Assembly: GCA_026985785.1 (NCBI GenBank)
Contig: JALSPT010000105.1
Coordinates: 1-12,387 of the forward strand
DNA length: 12,387 bases
Source of the DNA: Anaerolineales bacterium
GTDB lineage: Bacteria; Chloroflexota; Anaerolineae; Anaerolineales; DRMV01
Direction of reading: 5' to 3'
Positions 6,219 through 12,387 of this stretch are shown one piece after another; the stretch's first letter is position 1; the number at the start of each line of letters is the position of its first letter. The notes beneath the pieces are model-generated. The model was not told the origin of the DNA. It did no database searches and was given only the letters and a program-made list of their open reading frames with translations. A program made the translations under genes and the position numbers.

Positions 6219-8222
6219 ATGAGCGATCAGATCCGTTGCCCCATGTGCGGAAAACCCAACCCGGCTGACGCTGAAGTCTGCCGCTATTGCCACGCGCGCC
6301 TCAAGCCCATCCAGCCTGGCGACCTTCCTCAACCCAAGCCTACCGGCGCGTTGGAGGCCATGTTGCCGCCCTGGATCCGAGAACTGCGCGCGGAAAGTGA
6401 AATGGAGGAAGAAACCCTGCCTCTCCCGGGGGAGAAAACGGAGGCCGATGGTTCAGAGGGTGCCTTCCCGGAGGGCGAATCTGCATCGCCGGAGCCCGAC
6501 GCCGATGACCCGCTGGCGGCATTATGGGCTGAAGAGGAGGAAGACGAAGACCTCCCTGATTGGCTGAAATCATTGGGGACGGAGGAAGAAGCATCGGCTG
6601 TTGCTGCCCTTGCTGAAGAGCAAGCGGCGCCCTCCGCCGGGGAGCCCCCAGAAGCTGCTGAGCCCAAAGGGGCGGCGGAGGAGGAAGAGAGCGCCCTGCC
6701 CGATTGGCTGGCGGGGGAGCAATCCGCGGCGGAGGCGGAGGAAGCCGTGCTGCCCGATTGGCTTGCTGAAGGGGTGGTCGCCGAGCCTGCCGGGGAGCCC
6801 GCGGAGGCCGCTGCGCCCAAAGGGGCGGCGGAGGAGGAAGAGAATGCTCTGCCCGACGGGTCGGTGGGTGCATACCAGCCTCCACTGGTAGAGGCGCCCT
6901 CTGAGTCTTTGTCTGCTTCTCCATTTGTCGAGAGCGAGGAACTGGCCGAGGCATTGCTTGGCGAAACGCCAGACTGGCTGCAGATGCTTGCGCCGGAAGA
7001 AGAATCAGCATCTGGAGAAAAAAGCCCAGCCGAGGAAGAGGTGGCCCAGCCGCTTACGGAAGGAGAGCTGCCATCGTGGTTGGAAGCCCTGCGCCCCGTG
7101 GCTGCCGCCACCTCCGTGCTCGCCACTGATGAAGAGGAGCCGGTAGAAACCCAGGGGCCATTGGCTGGTTTGCGGGGCGTCATTGCGCCGCCTACTCTGA
7201 CCACCCTCCGCCCTGGCAAAGTGGGCGTGCTGGGTGGAAAACTCAAACTGAGCGATGAAGAAGAACGACAAGCCCGCATTTTACAGGACTTGATTGCCGA
7301 ATCGTCCCGCCCCCTGCCTCCATCGTCCCTGCCAGACAAGAAAGAGCAGAAAGTCCTACGGTGGAGTGTGGGTTTGCTCATGCTGCTGGCGGCATTTTTG
7401 CCGTTTTTCCTGCCGTTCCTGCGGGCGCCTCTTCCGCGTAGGGTTTTACCTGCGGCCATTGCTGCCCAGCGGTTGATAGATGATGTTCCCCAGGGTGCAC
7501 CGGTGTTGGTGGCTGTGGATTATTCCCCTGCCTTCAGCGCCGAGATGGAAGCCGCCGCGGCTCCCCTGGTCACCGATTTGCTTGCCAAGCATGCCCGCAT
7601 CGTTGCTGTTTCTACGCAACCCACTGGCCCCGACTTGATTTCTCATTTTTTTGCCGCGCTCGGCAGCGATTATCGGGAGAGCGAGCATTATCTCAACCTG
7701 GGCTATCTTTCAGGTGGCACGGCGGGGTTGTATGCCTTTGCCCGTCATCCTCGCCTGGTATTTGGTTATGCAGCCGGTCATGACCGAATTTGGAACACCT
7801 CCTTCCTGAGCACCATTCACACCGCGGCTGATTTTTCCCTGGTGTTGGTCATTACCGAGGATCCCGAAACGGCCCGGGCGTGGGTGGAACAGGTGCGCCC
7901 GGCGCTGGGAGAGCACACGCCGCTTTTGATGGTCATCAGCACCCAGGCCGAACCCCTGGTAGAACCTTATTACGAGACGGCCTCTCAGCAGGTCGGCGGT
8001 ATCGTGACCGGCATTGTGGGTGGATTGGCGTATGAGGCCATCCGTGGACGCCCCCTTACGGCTGCCGCACAAGCCCAATGGGGCGCTTATAGCAATATTG
8101 CCCTGATGGGGCTTATGATCATCGCCGGGGCAGGTCTCGTCAACCTTGTGCTTGGCTGGCGAGAGCGCCGCAATGCCCCCACCTTGCCGCAAGACGAAGA
8201 CCTGGACGACGAGGAAGCATAA
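6219..8222 (+). CDS. Zinc-ribbon protein with acidic PDWL repeats and extracytoplasmic domain
   Basis: Start ATG 6219 gives 667 aa; it follows the previous stop by one base, and extending upstream would overlap that gene. Residues 7-24 hold CPMC-x10-CRYC, a zinc ribbon. Residues about 40-300 are Glu/Ala-rich and probably disordered, with repeated short motifs: LPDWL at 112, 160 and 178, a changed copy LPDGS at 211, TPDWL at 250 and LPSWL at 284. A membrane helix lies at about 379-405 (VGLLMLLAAFLPFFLPFL). The next 220 residues form a mixed alpha/beta domain containing VLVAVDYSPAFSAEM and IVAVSTQPTGPDLISHFF. A second helix (about 627-648) and a basic tail ending DEDLDDEEA return the chain to the cytoplasm. 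The PDWL motifs look like docking sites for a partner (inference). The outer domain is unassigned. Confidence 0.88.
   Translation: MSDQIRCPMCGKPNPADAEVCRYCHARLKPIQPGDLPQPKPTGALEAMLPPWIRELRAESEMEEETLPLPGEKTEADGSEGAFPEGESASPEPDADDPLAALWAEEEEDEDLPDWLKSLGTEEEASAVAALAEEQAAPSAGEPPEAAEPKGAAEEEESALPDWLAGEQSAAEAEEAVLPDWLAEGVVAEPAGEPAEAAAPKGAAEEEENALPDGSVGAYQPPLVEAPSESLSASPFVESEELAEALLGETPDWLQMLAPEEESASGEKSPAEEEVAQPLTEGELPSWLEALRPVAAATSVLATDEEEPVETQGPLAGLRGVIAPPTLTTLRPGKVGVLGGKLKLSDEEERQARILQDLIAESSRPLPPSSLPDKKEQKVLRWSVGLLMLLAAFLPFFLPFLRAPLPRRVLPAAIAAQRLIDDVPQGAPVLVAVDYSPAFSAEMEAAAAPLVTDLLAKHARIVAVSTQPTGPDLISHFFAALGSDYRESEHYLNLGYLSGGTAGLYAFARHPRLVFGYAAGHDRIWNTSFLSTIHTAADFSLVLVITEDPETARAWVEQVRPALGEHTPLLMVISTQAEPLVEPYYETASQQVGGIVTGIVGGLAYEAIRGRPLTAAAQAQWGAYSNIALMGLMIIAGAGLVNLVLGWRERRNAPTLPQDEDLDDEEA
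6636..6860 (+). repeat. In-gene tandem duplication, 153-bp period
   Basis: The 72-bp segments 6636-6707 and 6789-6860 match at 62 of 72 positions, with an identical 28-bp core (6663-6690 and 6816-6843). Each encodes AGEP-EAA-PKGAAEEEE-ALPD. The spacing is exactly 51 codons, so the frame is kept. Confidence 0.85.
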
Positions 8223-8223
8223 C

Positions 8224-8901
8224 ATGGCCTCCCTGCTTAGCGCCCTGGTTGCCTTTATCATTACCCTCAGCGTGCTGAGTTACGTTTTCTTTGGCGACTG
8301 GGCTCTCTTCCGAGTGGTAATGTATCTTTTCATCGGTGCCGCCGCGGGCTACGGTGGGGCAGTTGCCCTGCGTAGCGTGCTGTGGCCGATGCTTTTTCGC
8401 CCCTTGATCTTCCAACGTCAGCTCTTGGCCTTGGTACCCTTGCTGCTGGTAGCCCTGTTACTCACCAAAGCCCTGCGGGGGAAGGTGAGCCGATGGGGCA
8501 ATGTGGCCGTGGGTTATCTGGTAGGTGTAGGCGCGGCGGTGGCTGTGGGGGGGGCAGTGCGAGGCACGATCTTTCCCCAATCCGTCGCCACAATGGACGC
8601 CCTCAACCTCCATCTGGCGGCGCAAAAGGGCATCAGCCCCTTCGAGTTCCTGGTCACCGGCGCTTTCATGCTGGTGGGAACGGTTACCACGCTGGCTTAC
8701 TTTCACTTTGGCGCCCGGCCGCAACGCAACCGCCCGCCGCAACGTGCCGCATGGATCACTGCCCTGGCCACGGTGGGGCAATGGTTCATCGCGGTGGCTT
8801 TTGGCGCTCTTTTTGCTGGCGTGCTGCTGGCTGCTGCAACCGCACTGGCCGCCAGTATCGGCCAGCTCTGGCAATTTCTGAGCATCCTGCTCCCGCACTG
8901 A
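8224..8901 (+). CDS. Second polytopic membrane protein of the operon
   Basis: Start ATG 8224 follows the previous TAA by one base, with GAGGA about 9 nt upstream inside that gene. The 225-aa protein begins MASLLSALVAFIITLSVLSY and has about six hydrophobic helices (near 4-22, 29-50, 66-84, 93-115, 141-163, 185-215). A soluble loop with TIFPQSVATMDALNLHLAAQ lies between helices 4 and 5, and a basic loop (RPQRNRPPQR) follows helix 5. No family is recognised. It is distinct from the 204-aa membrane protein and may form a complex with it and the zinc-ribbon protein. Confidence 0.82.
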   Translation: MASLLSALVAFIITLSVLSYVFFGDWALFRVVMYLFIGAAAGYGGAVALRSVLWPMLFRPLIFQRQLLALVPLLLVALLLTKALRGKVSRWGNVAVGYLVGVGAAVAVGGAVRGTIFPQSVATMDALNLHLAAQKGISPFEFLVTGAFMLVGTVTTLAYFHFGARPQRNRPPQRAAWITALATVGQWFIAVAFGALFAGVLLAAATALAASIGQLWQFLSILLPH

Positions 8902-8911
8902 TAGAGGTCTC

Positions 8912-10660
8912 ATGGCAACTTCGCTGGTGGATGCCGACAGCCTGCTCGCCATCGACATTGGGCATACGCATACTCGCGCCATCCTTTTCGATGCTGTAGA
9001 AGACCGCTATCGCGTGGTCGCTATCGGCATTGTGCCCACGCGCCACGACGACAGCCTGCTGGAAAGCATCCGAGGAGCAATTGGCGAGGTGCAGGAAATC
9101 ACCCGGCGGCCATTGTTGGATCTTGAAGGGCAACTGGTGATGCCCGCTGGAGATACCCAGGGCGTCGATCAAGTGGTGCTCACCCTCTCTGGCGGTGCGC
9201 CGTTGCGGGTGGTCATTGCTGGCGTGTTGCCTCAAATTTCCCTGGAGAGTGCGCGCCGCCTCGCCGAAACCACCTATGGCAAGATCGTGGCCCAATTTCA
9301 CCTCAACGATCGCCTGCACATGGAAGGGCGCATCAACGCCATGGTGCGGGCGCGCCCGGACGTGATCATTATGGCGGGCGGTTTGGAAGGTGGAGCCTCC
9401 CAGAGCGTTTTGCAGACGGCTGAGGCTATTGGTCTGGCGGCTTACCTCTTGCCCCCCGGTCAACGCCCCGAGGTGCTGTATGCTGGCAACAGCCGCCTCC
9501 AATCGAAAATCAAAGAATTACTGGAGAGCATCGTCCCCCTTCGGATTGTGCCCAACCTTCGCCCCTCGGCAGAACAAGAACAGATAGCCCCTGCCCAGGA
9601 AGCACTTCTGGATGTTTTTCGCACCGTGCGGGAACGCCAAATGCCTGCCTTGCAAGCGTTCCTTGCGCCGCTCAAAGGACACAGCGTTTTCTACCCCACA
9701 GCGTATGGTTTTGAGCGTGTCATCCGCTTTCTCAGTCGCATTTACGACCCCTCGAAGGGTGTGTTGGGTGTTGATCTTGGGGCGGAAACGACGACGATCG
9801 CAGCCGCCTGGAACGGTCGGGGCATTTTGAAGGCACTACCCGAGTTGGGGTTGGGGCAGAGCCTACCCACCCTTCTCCGCCGCACACCGTTGCAGTCTAT
9901 CCTTCGCTGGCTGCCGGTGGACGTCGACGAAGATACGGTTGCGGATTACTTGTACAACAAGGCGCTCTATCCAGATAGCGTGCCCTTGACGGCAGAAGAA
10001 CTGGCTATCGAGCAGGCTGCGGCGCGGGAGGTGCTGCGGGAAGGGATGCGCAAAATTTGGCGCGATTTCCCACAATCCATCCGGCAGCAATTTGGCGCCC
10101 TGTTGCCTTCTTTCGAGCCGGTGCTGGCCTCTGGCAGCATCCTTACCAAAGCGGCCAGTCCGGCGCAGGCGCTTTTGCTCTTGTTGGATGGCATCCAGCC
10201 CAGCGGCGTGACCACCTTTGTGCTGGACACGAACCACCTGCTGCCCTCATTGGGGGCTGCTGCCGACCTCAACCCCATCCTTGGGGTGCAAACCCTGCAA
10301 TCCCATCACTTCGTTCCGTTGGCCACCGTGATTACCGCCGCTCACCGCATTCGTAAAAGCGGTGTACCCATCTTGCGCCTGAAAGTCAGCGTGAGCAACG
10401 GTGAAAAAGGCTCCCTGGAGATCAAAACCGGGCAGATCAAAGCCCTCCACCTCCGCCCCGGCCAAACTGCCGAGGTTGAAGTCCGCCCGCTCCATGGCGC
10501 GGACGCGGGTTTTGGCCCTGGCAAGCGCGGCCTGATAACTGTTCACGGGAGCACGTTGGGGCTGGTCATGGATGGCCGAGGGCGTCCGGTGATCCTTCCC
10601 ACCCGACCTGGTAAACAACGAGAGCAAAACAATCATTGGCTCCAGGTTTTAGGTGGATAG
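8912..10660 (+). CDS. Glutamate mutase L (MutL)-family ASKHA protein
   Basis: Start ATG 8912 has GAGGT upstream and lies 10 nt after the previous stop. The 582-aa protein carries the two phosphate-binding motifs of the actin/Hsp70/sugar-kinase fold: AIDIGHTHTRAILFD (Asp15-Arg22) and LGVDLGAETTT (Asp288-Thr295). It also has MutL-family blocks VIIMAGGLEGGASQSVL (151 onward), LYAGNSRLQSKIKELL, ASGSILTKAASPAQALLLLL and DTNHLLPSLGA. After about residue 470 a beta-rich domain follows, with RLKVSVSNGEKGSLEIKTGQ, EVEVRPLHGADAGFGPGKRG and GLVMDGRGRPVILP. MutL takes its name from an accessory gene of coenzyme B12 glutamate mutase in clostridia, but no mutE/mutS-like subunits occur here and all neighbours are envelope proteins. 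A cytoplasmic ATP-binding role in a membrane assembly, loosely like PilM, is an inference. The family call is strong, the metabolic name doubtful. Confidence 0.9.
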   Translation: MATSLVDADSLLAIDIGHTHTRAILFDAVEDRYRVVAIGIVPTRHDDSLLESIRGAIGEVQEITRRPLLDLEGQLVMPAGDTQGVDQVVLTLSGGAPLRVVIAGVLPQISLESARRLAETTYGKIVAQFHLNDRLHMEGRINAMVRARPDVIIMAGGLEGGASQSVLQTAEAIGLAAYLLPPGQRPEVLYAGNSRLQSKIKELLESIVPLRIVPNLRPSAEQEQIAPAQEALLDVFRTVRERQMPALQAFLAPLKGHSVFYPTAYGFERVIRFLSRIYDPSKGVLGVDLGAETTTIAAAWNGRGILKALPELGLGQSLPTLLRRTPLQSILRWLPVDVDEDTVADYLYNKALYPDSVPLTAEELAIEQAAAREVLREGMRKIWRDFPQSIRQQFGALLPSFEPVLASGSILTKAASPAQALLLLLDGIQPSGVTTFVLDTNHLLPSLGAAADLNPILGVQTLQSHHFVPLATVITAAHRIRKSGVPILRLKVSVSNGEKGSLEIKTGQIKALHLRPGQTAEVEVRPLHGADAGFGPGKRGLITVHGSTLGLVMDGRGRPVILPTRPGKQREQNNHWLQVLGG

Positions 10661-10696
10661 GCATACTTCTTGCAAGGTCAATCGCAGGAGCAACGC

Positions 10697-11761
10697 ATGA
10701 ACCTCATCCGACCCACCCGGCGGATTATGCCCCTTGCCACCGTTCAGGTAGAACGAATGCTTCCTGTTCCGGGAAAAGTCGTCGTCAATCAGGGGCAACT
10801 TGTCAAGGCTACAGAGGCCGTTGCCGAAGCCTATCGGGAGCCGCGCTATCATTTGGTTGATGTAGCGCAGGCGCTGGGGATATCCCGCGAGGAGGCGGAT
10901 CAGTTGCTGCGTTGCCAACCGGAAGAGACCGTGCGTAAGGGCGACATGCTGGCGGAGAAAGCAGGGCTGATCCGTAAGGTGGTCAGTGCCCCTGTGGATG
11001 GTAAAGTGCTGCTGGCTGGAGATGGTTACGTCTTGCTTCAGGAATATCGTCCGCCCTGGGAACTGCCAGCAGGGCTGCCTGCAAAGGTGCTCAAGGTGTT
11101 CCCGGAGCGCGGCGTGTTGTTGGGCATCACGGGGGCTATTCTGGATGGTGTTTGGGGCAATGGTCGTCTGGGATATGGCCTGTTGCATACGGTCTCCAAA
11201 ACGCCGCGTGACGCGTTGACGCCTCAGGTGTTGGGGGTAGAATTGCGCGGGTTGGTTCTGGTTGCGGGGCATGTGGACAACCCTCGCGTGTTGGAAATAG
11301 CAGAAAGTCTCCCTGTTCGGGCACTCATTGTGGGCACGATGCGGGCTGCGCTTCTCCCGGCAGCAGAAAAGGCCACGTTCCCCATTCTGGTACTTGACGG
11401 TTTTGGCGAAAGCGGCATGGACGAAGCGGCCTTTCGGCTGTTGAGCACCAGCGAGGGGCGCGAAGCCGCCGTGTTGGCTGAAGCACCGAGGATATACAAA
11501 AGAGAGCGCCCGTTGGTGGTCATTCCTTCTCCGGCGGCGCAAGCACCATCGCCGCCTCCTCCAGTCGATGAACTTAGCGAAGGGATCACCGTGCGCATCG
11601 TTCGCGCACCTTATCATGGCATGACGGGGCGGGTGGTCGCCTTGCTGCCCGGCCTGACACGCTTTCCTAACGGCGTGCGTGCTCGCGGTGTCGAAATCCG
11701 CCTGGAAAACGGCAGCCGGGTGCGCGTACCCGTGGCAAATGTAGAAATTCTGATACAATGA
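10697..11761 (+). CDS. Barrel-sandwich plus KOW-like protein of unknown function
   Basis: ATG 10697 is chosen because CAGGAG lies 7 nt upstream; a TTG at 10670 has no better site. The 354-aa protein lacks signal or membrane segments. Residues about 20-115 contain two half-motifs of the lipoyl/biotinyl or sandwich-barrel type: VPGKVVVNQGQLVKATEAVA, and VRKGDMLAEKAGLIRK followed by VVSAPVDGKVLLAGDGYVLL. No lysine sits in a lipoylation or biotinylation context such as MKM. A middle alpha/beta domain (about 130-265) contains GITGAILDGVWGNGRLGYGL and LVLVAGHVDNPRVLEIAESL. After a Pro-rich linker, residues 296-354 resemble a KOW/SH3-like barrel: TVRIVRAPYHGMTGRVVAL and RLENGSRVRVPVANVEIL. It follows the MutL-like gene by 36 nt and may be its adaptor. 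Confidence 0.82.
   Translation: MNLIRPTRRIMPLATVQVERMLPVPGKVVVNQGQLVKATEAVAEAYREPRYHLVDVAQALGISREEADQLLRCQPEETVRKGDMLAEKAGLIRKVVSAPVDGKVLLAGDGYVLLQEYRPPWELPAGLPAKVLKVFPERGVLLGITGAILDGVWGNGRLGYGLLHTVSKTPRDALTPQVLGVELRGLVLVAGHVDNPRVLEIAESLPVRALIVGTMRAALLPAAEKATFPILVLDGFGESGMDEAAFRLLSTSEGREAAVLAEAPRIYKRERPLVVIPSPAAQAPSPPPPVDELSEGITVRIVRAPYHGMTGRVVALLPGLTRFPNGVRARGVEIRLENGSRVRVPVANVEILIQ
11751..11759 (+). promoter_or_regulatory. Candidate internal extended -10 promoter
   Basis: TGATACAAT fits TGnTATAAT with one mismatch and overlaps the end of the preceding gene. It would start transcription near 11766, about 30 nt before ATG 11798, and could give the last gene extra expression independent of the operon. 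Confidence 0.35.
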
Positions 11762-11797
11762 ACGTGTAAGACCTTTCACCACTCAGGAGAGGAAACC

Positions 11798-12387
11798 ATG
11801 GCTTTCTATGACGATGATGAATTCACCGCTTTTCCGGAAGACGATGATACCCCTACGGCGGCACCTGAGGAAGAAGCGCCCACGGAAGCCGGCAGCCTTT
11901 TCGATGAATTCGATGAAGACGAAGGAGAGGCGGTTCCCGGTAGCGCACCCAATAACAACAAAACCTTCCTCATCGCCGTGGCGGGGCTGATAGGCTTTTT
12001 GGTGCTGGCAATGGTGTTACTGGCCGCGTATGCTCTTTTCAAGGTGCCCGCCAAGCGGCATGCTCAGGAAACGGAGGTGGCAGCGCGTAATGCTCAAAAC
12101 ACCGCCATTGCCTTGGGGTTGACCGCAACTGCGGAAGCCGCTTCCTGGACGGCGACACCCACGGCTAAGCCTCCAACGCCCACCCCGGTGGAAGGGCTTG
12201 GCGCGGCCACGCCAACTGCTACGCCTACGCCGGTAGTCGCTCAACCGTCCGAAACGGCGGCTGTGGCTCCCATCGACCCTACGGCGTTTGCGTTGACCGC
12301 CACGGCTATTGCTGCTACCAATGAGGCCAGCAACAATCTGCCTGCCACCCCCACCGCCTTAGCCGAGACCGGCTTTGCCGACAACGT
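11798..12387 (+). CDS. Single-pass surface protein with TGFAD C-terminal motif, partial
   Basis: ATG 11798 has GGAGAGG about 6 nt upstream, the best ribosome site in the window. The frame is open to the window end (196 codons plus two bases). Residues 1-50 are strongly acidic (MAFYDDDEFTAFPEDDDTPT at the start). A membrane helix covers 57-81 (FLIAVAGLIGFLVLAMVLLA), followed by the basic KVPAKRH. That basic patch conflicts mildly with an N-in topology, but the Thr/Ala/Pro-rich remainder looks like an extracellular stalk. Near the edge, LPATPTALAETGFADNV carries TGFAD, which I recall in Chloroflexota as part of an LPxTGFAD-type C-terminal signal followed by Gly-Leu-Pro and a helix; the continuation is not visible. 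No function is assigned. Confidence 0.85.
   Translation, partial: MAFYDDDEFTAFPEDDDTPTAAPEEEAPTEAGSLFDEFDEDEGEAVPGSAPNNNKTFLIAVAGLIGFLVLAMVLLAAYALFKVPAKRHAQETEVAARNAQNTAIALGLTATAEAASWTATPTAKPPTPTPVEGLGAATPTATPTPVVAQPSETAAVAPIDPTAFALTATAIAATNEASNNLPATPTALAETGFADN

Noticed and set aside
6636..6860. Mobile element inside the zinc-ribbon gene
   Set aside because: No inverted ends or target duplications are seen. The repeat is an in-frame coding duplication.
6329..7459. Ser-rich 376-codon minus-strand frame
   Set aside because: It mirrors the Glu/Ala-rich arm of the zinc-ribbon protein (GAG/GAA read backwards gives Ser codons).
10649..11782. 377-codon minus-strand frame
   Set aside because: Antisense to the barrel-sandwich/KOW gene, which has a good ribosome site and family-like motifs.

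Overview
The window looks like chromosomal DNA of a GC-rich Chloroflexota bacterium, most likely class Anaerolineae. This is inferred from gene content: a glutamate mutase L (MutL)-type ASKHA protein with no glutamate mutase beside it, a DUF6754-like membrane protein, a zinc-ribbon protein with acidic PDWL repeats, Thr-Pro-rich surface linkers and a C-terminal TGFAD motif. I see no rRNA, tRNA, CRISPR array or transposase gene.

Layout. (1) 1-1614, minus strand: the 5' part of a secreted multidomain protein with a signal peptide, a Cys-rich module and OmpL47/Ig-like repeats. It runs off the left edge and is broken by a frameshift at a run of ten C. (2) 1615-1804: divergent intergenic region with candidate promoters both ways. 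(3) 1805-4246, plus: a lipoprotein soluble lytic transglycosylase with a TPR superhelix and a C-terminal SLT domain. (4) 4245-4470: a 208-bp non-coding MITE-like element with 22-bp terminal inverted repeats and a perfect 9-bp target duplication, inserted at the stop codon of the transglycosylase gene and full of hairpins. (5) 4579 to the right edge, plus: a tight run of eight genes. Several overlap by ATGA or are spaced by 1-36 bp.

The eight-gene run encodes, in order: a small protein with a hydrophobic segment; a DUF6754-like protein with a membrane segment at each end; a six-helix membrane protein; a zinc-ribbon/acidic-repeat/membrane/extracytoplasmic protein; a second polytopic membrane protein; the MutL-like ASKHA protein; a barrel-sandwich plus KOW-like protein; and a single-pass protein with an acidic cytoplasmic head and a Thr/Ala/Pro-rich outer region, cut by the window end.

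Read as a unit, it looks like an envelope-associated assembly: several membrane proteins, one putative cytoplasmic nucleotide-binding protein, one cytoplasmic adaptor-like protein and a zinc-ribbon protein that reaches from cytoplasm to outside. No catalytic partner of known function is encoded, so its role is open. The operon and the MITE-like element are the two most interesting parts. All assignments come from reading the sequence; no database search was run.
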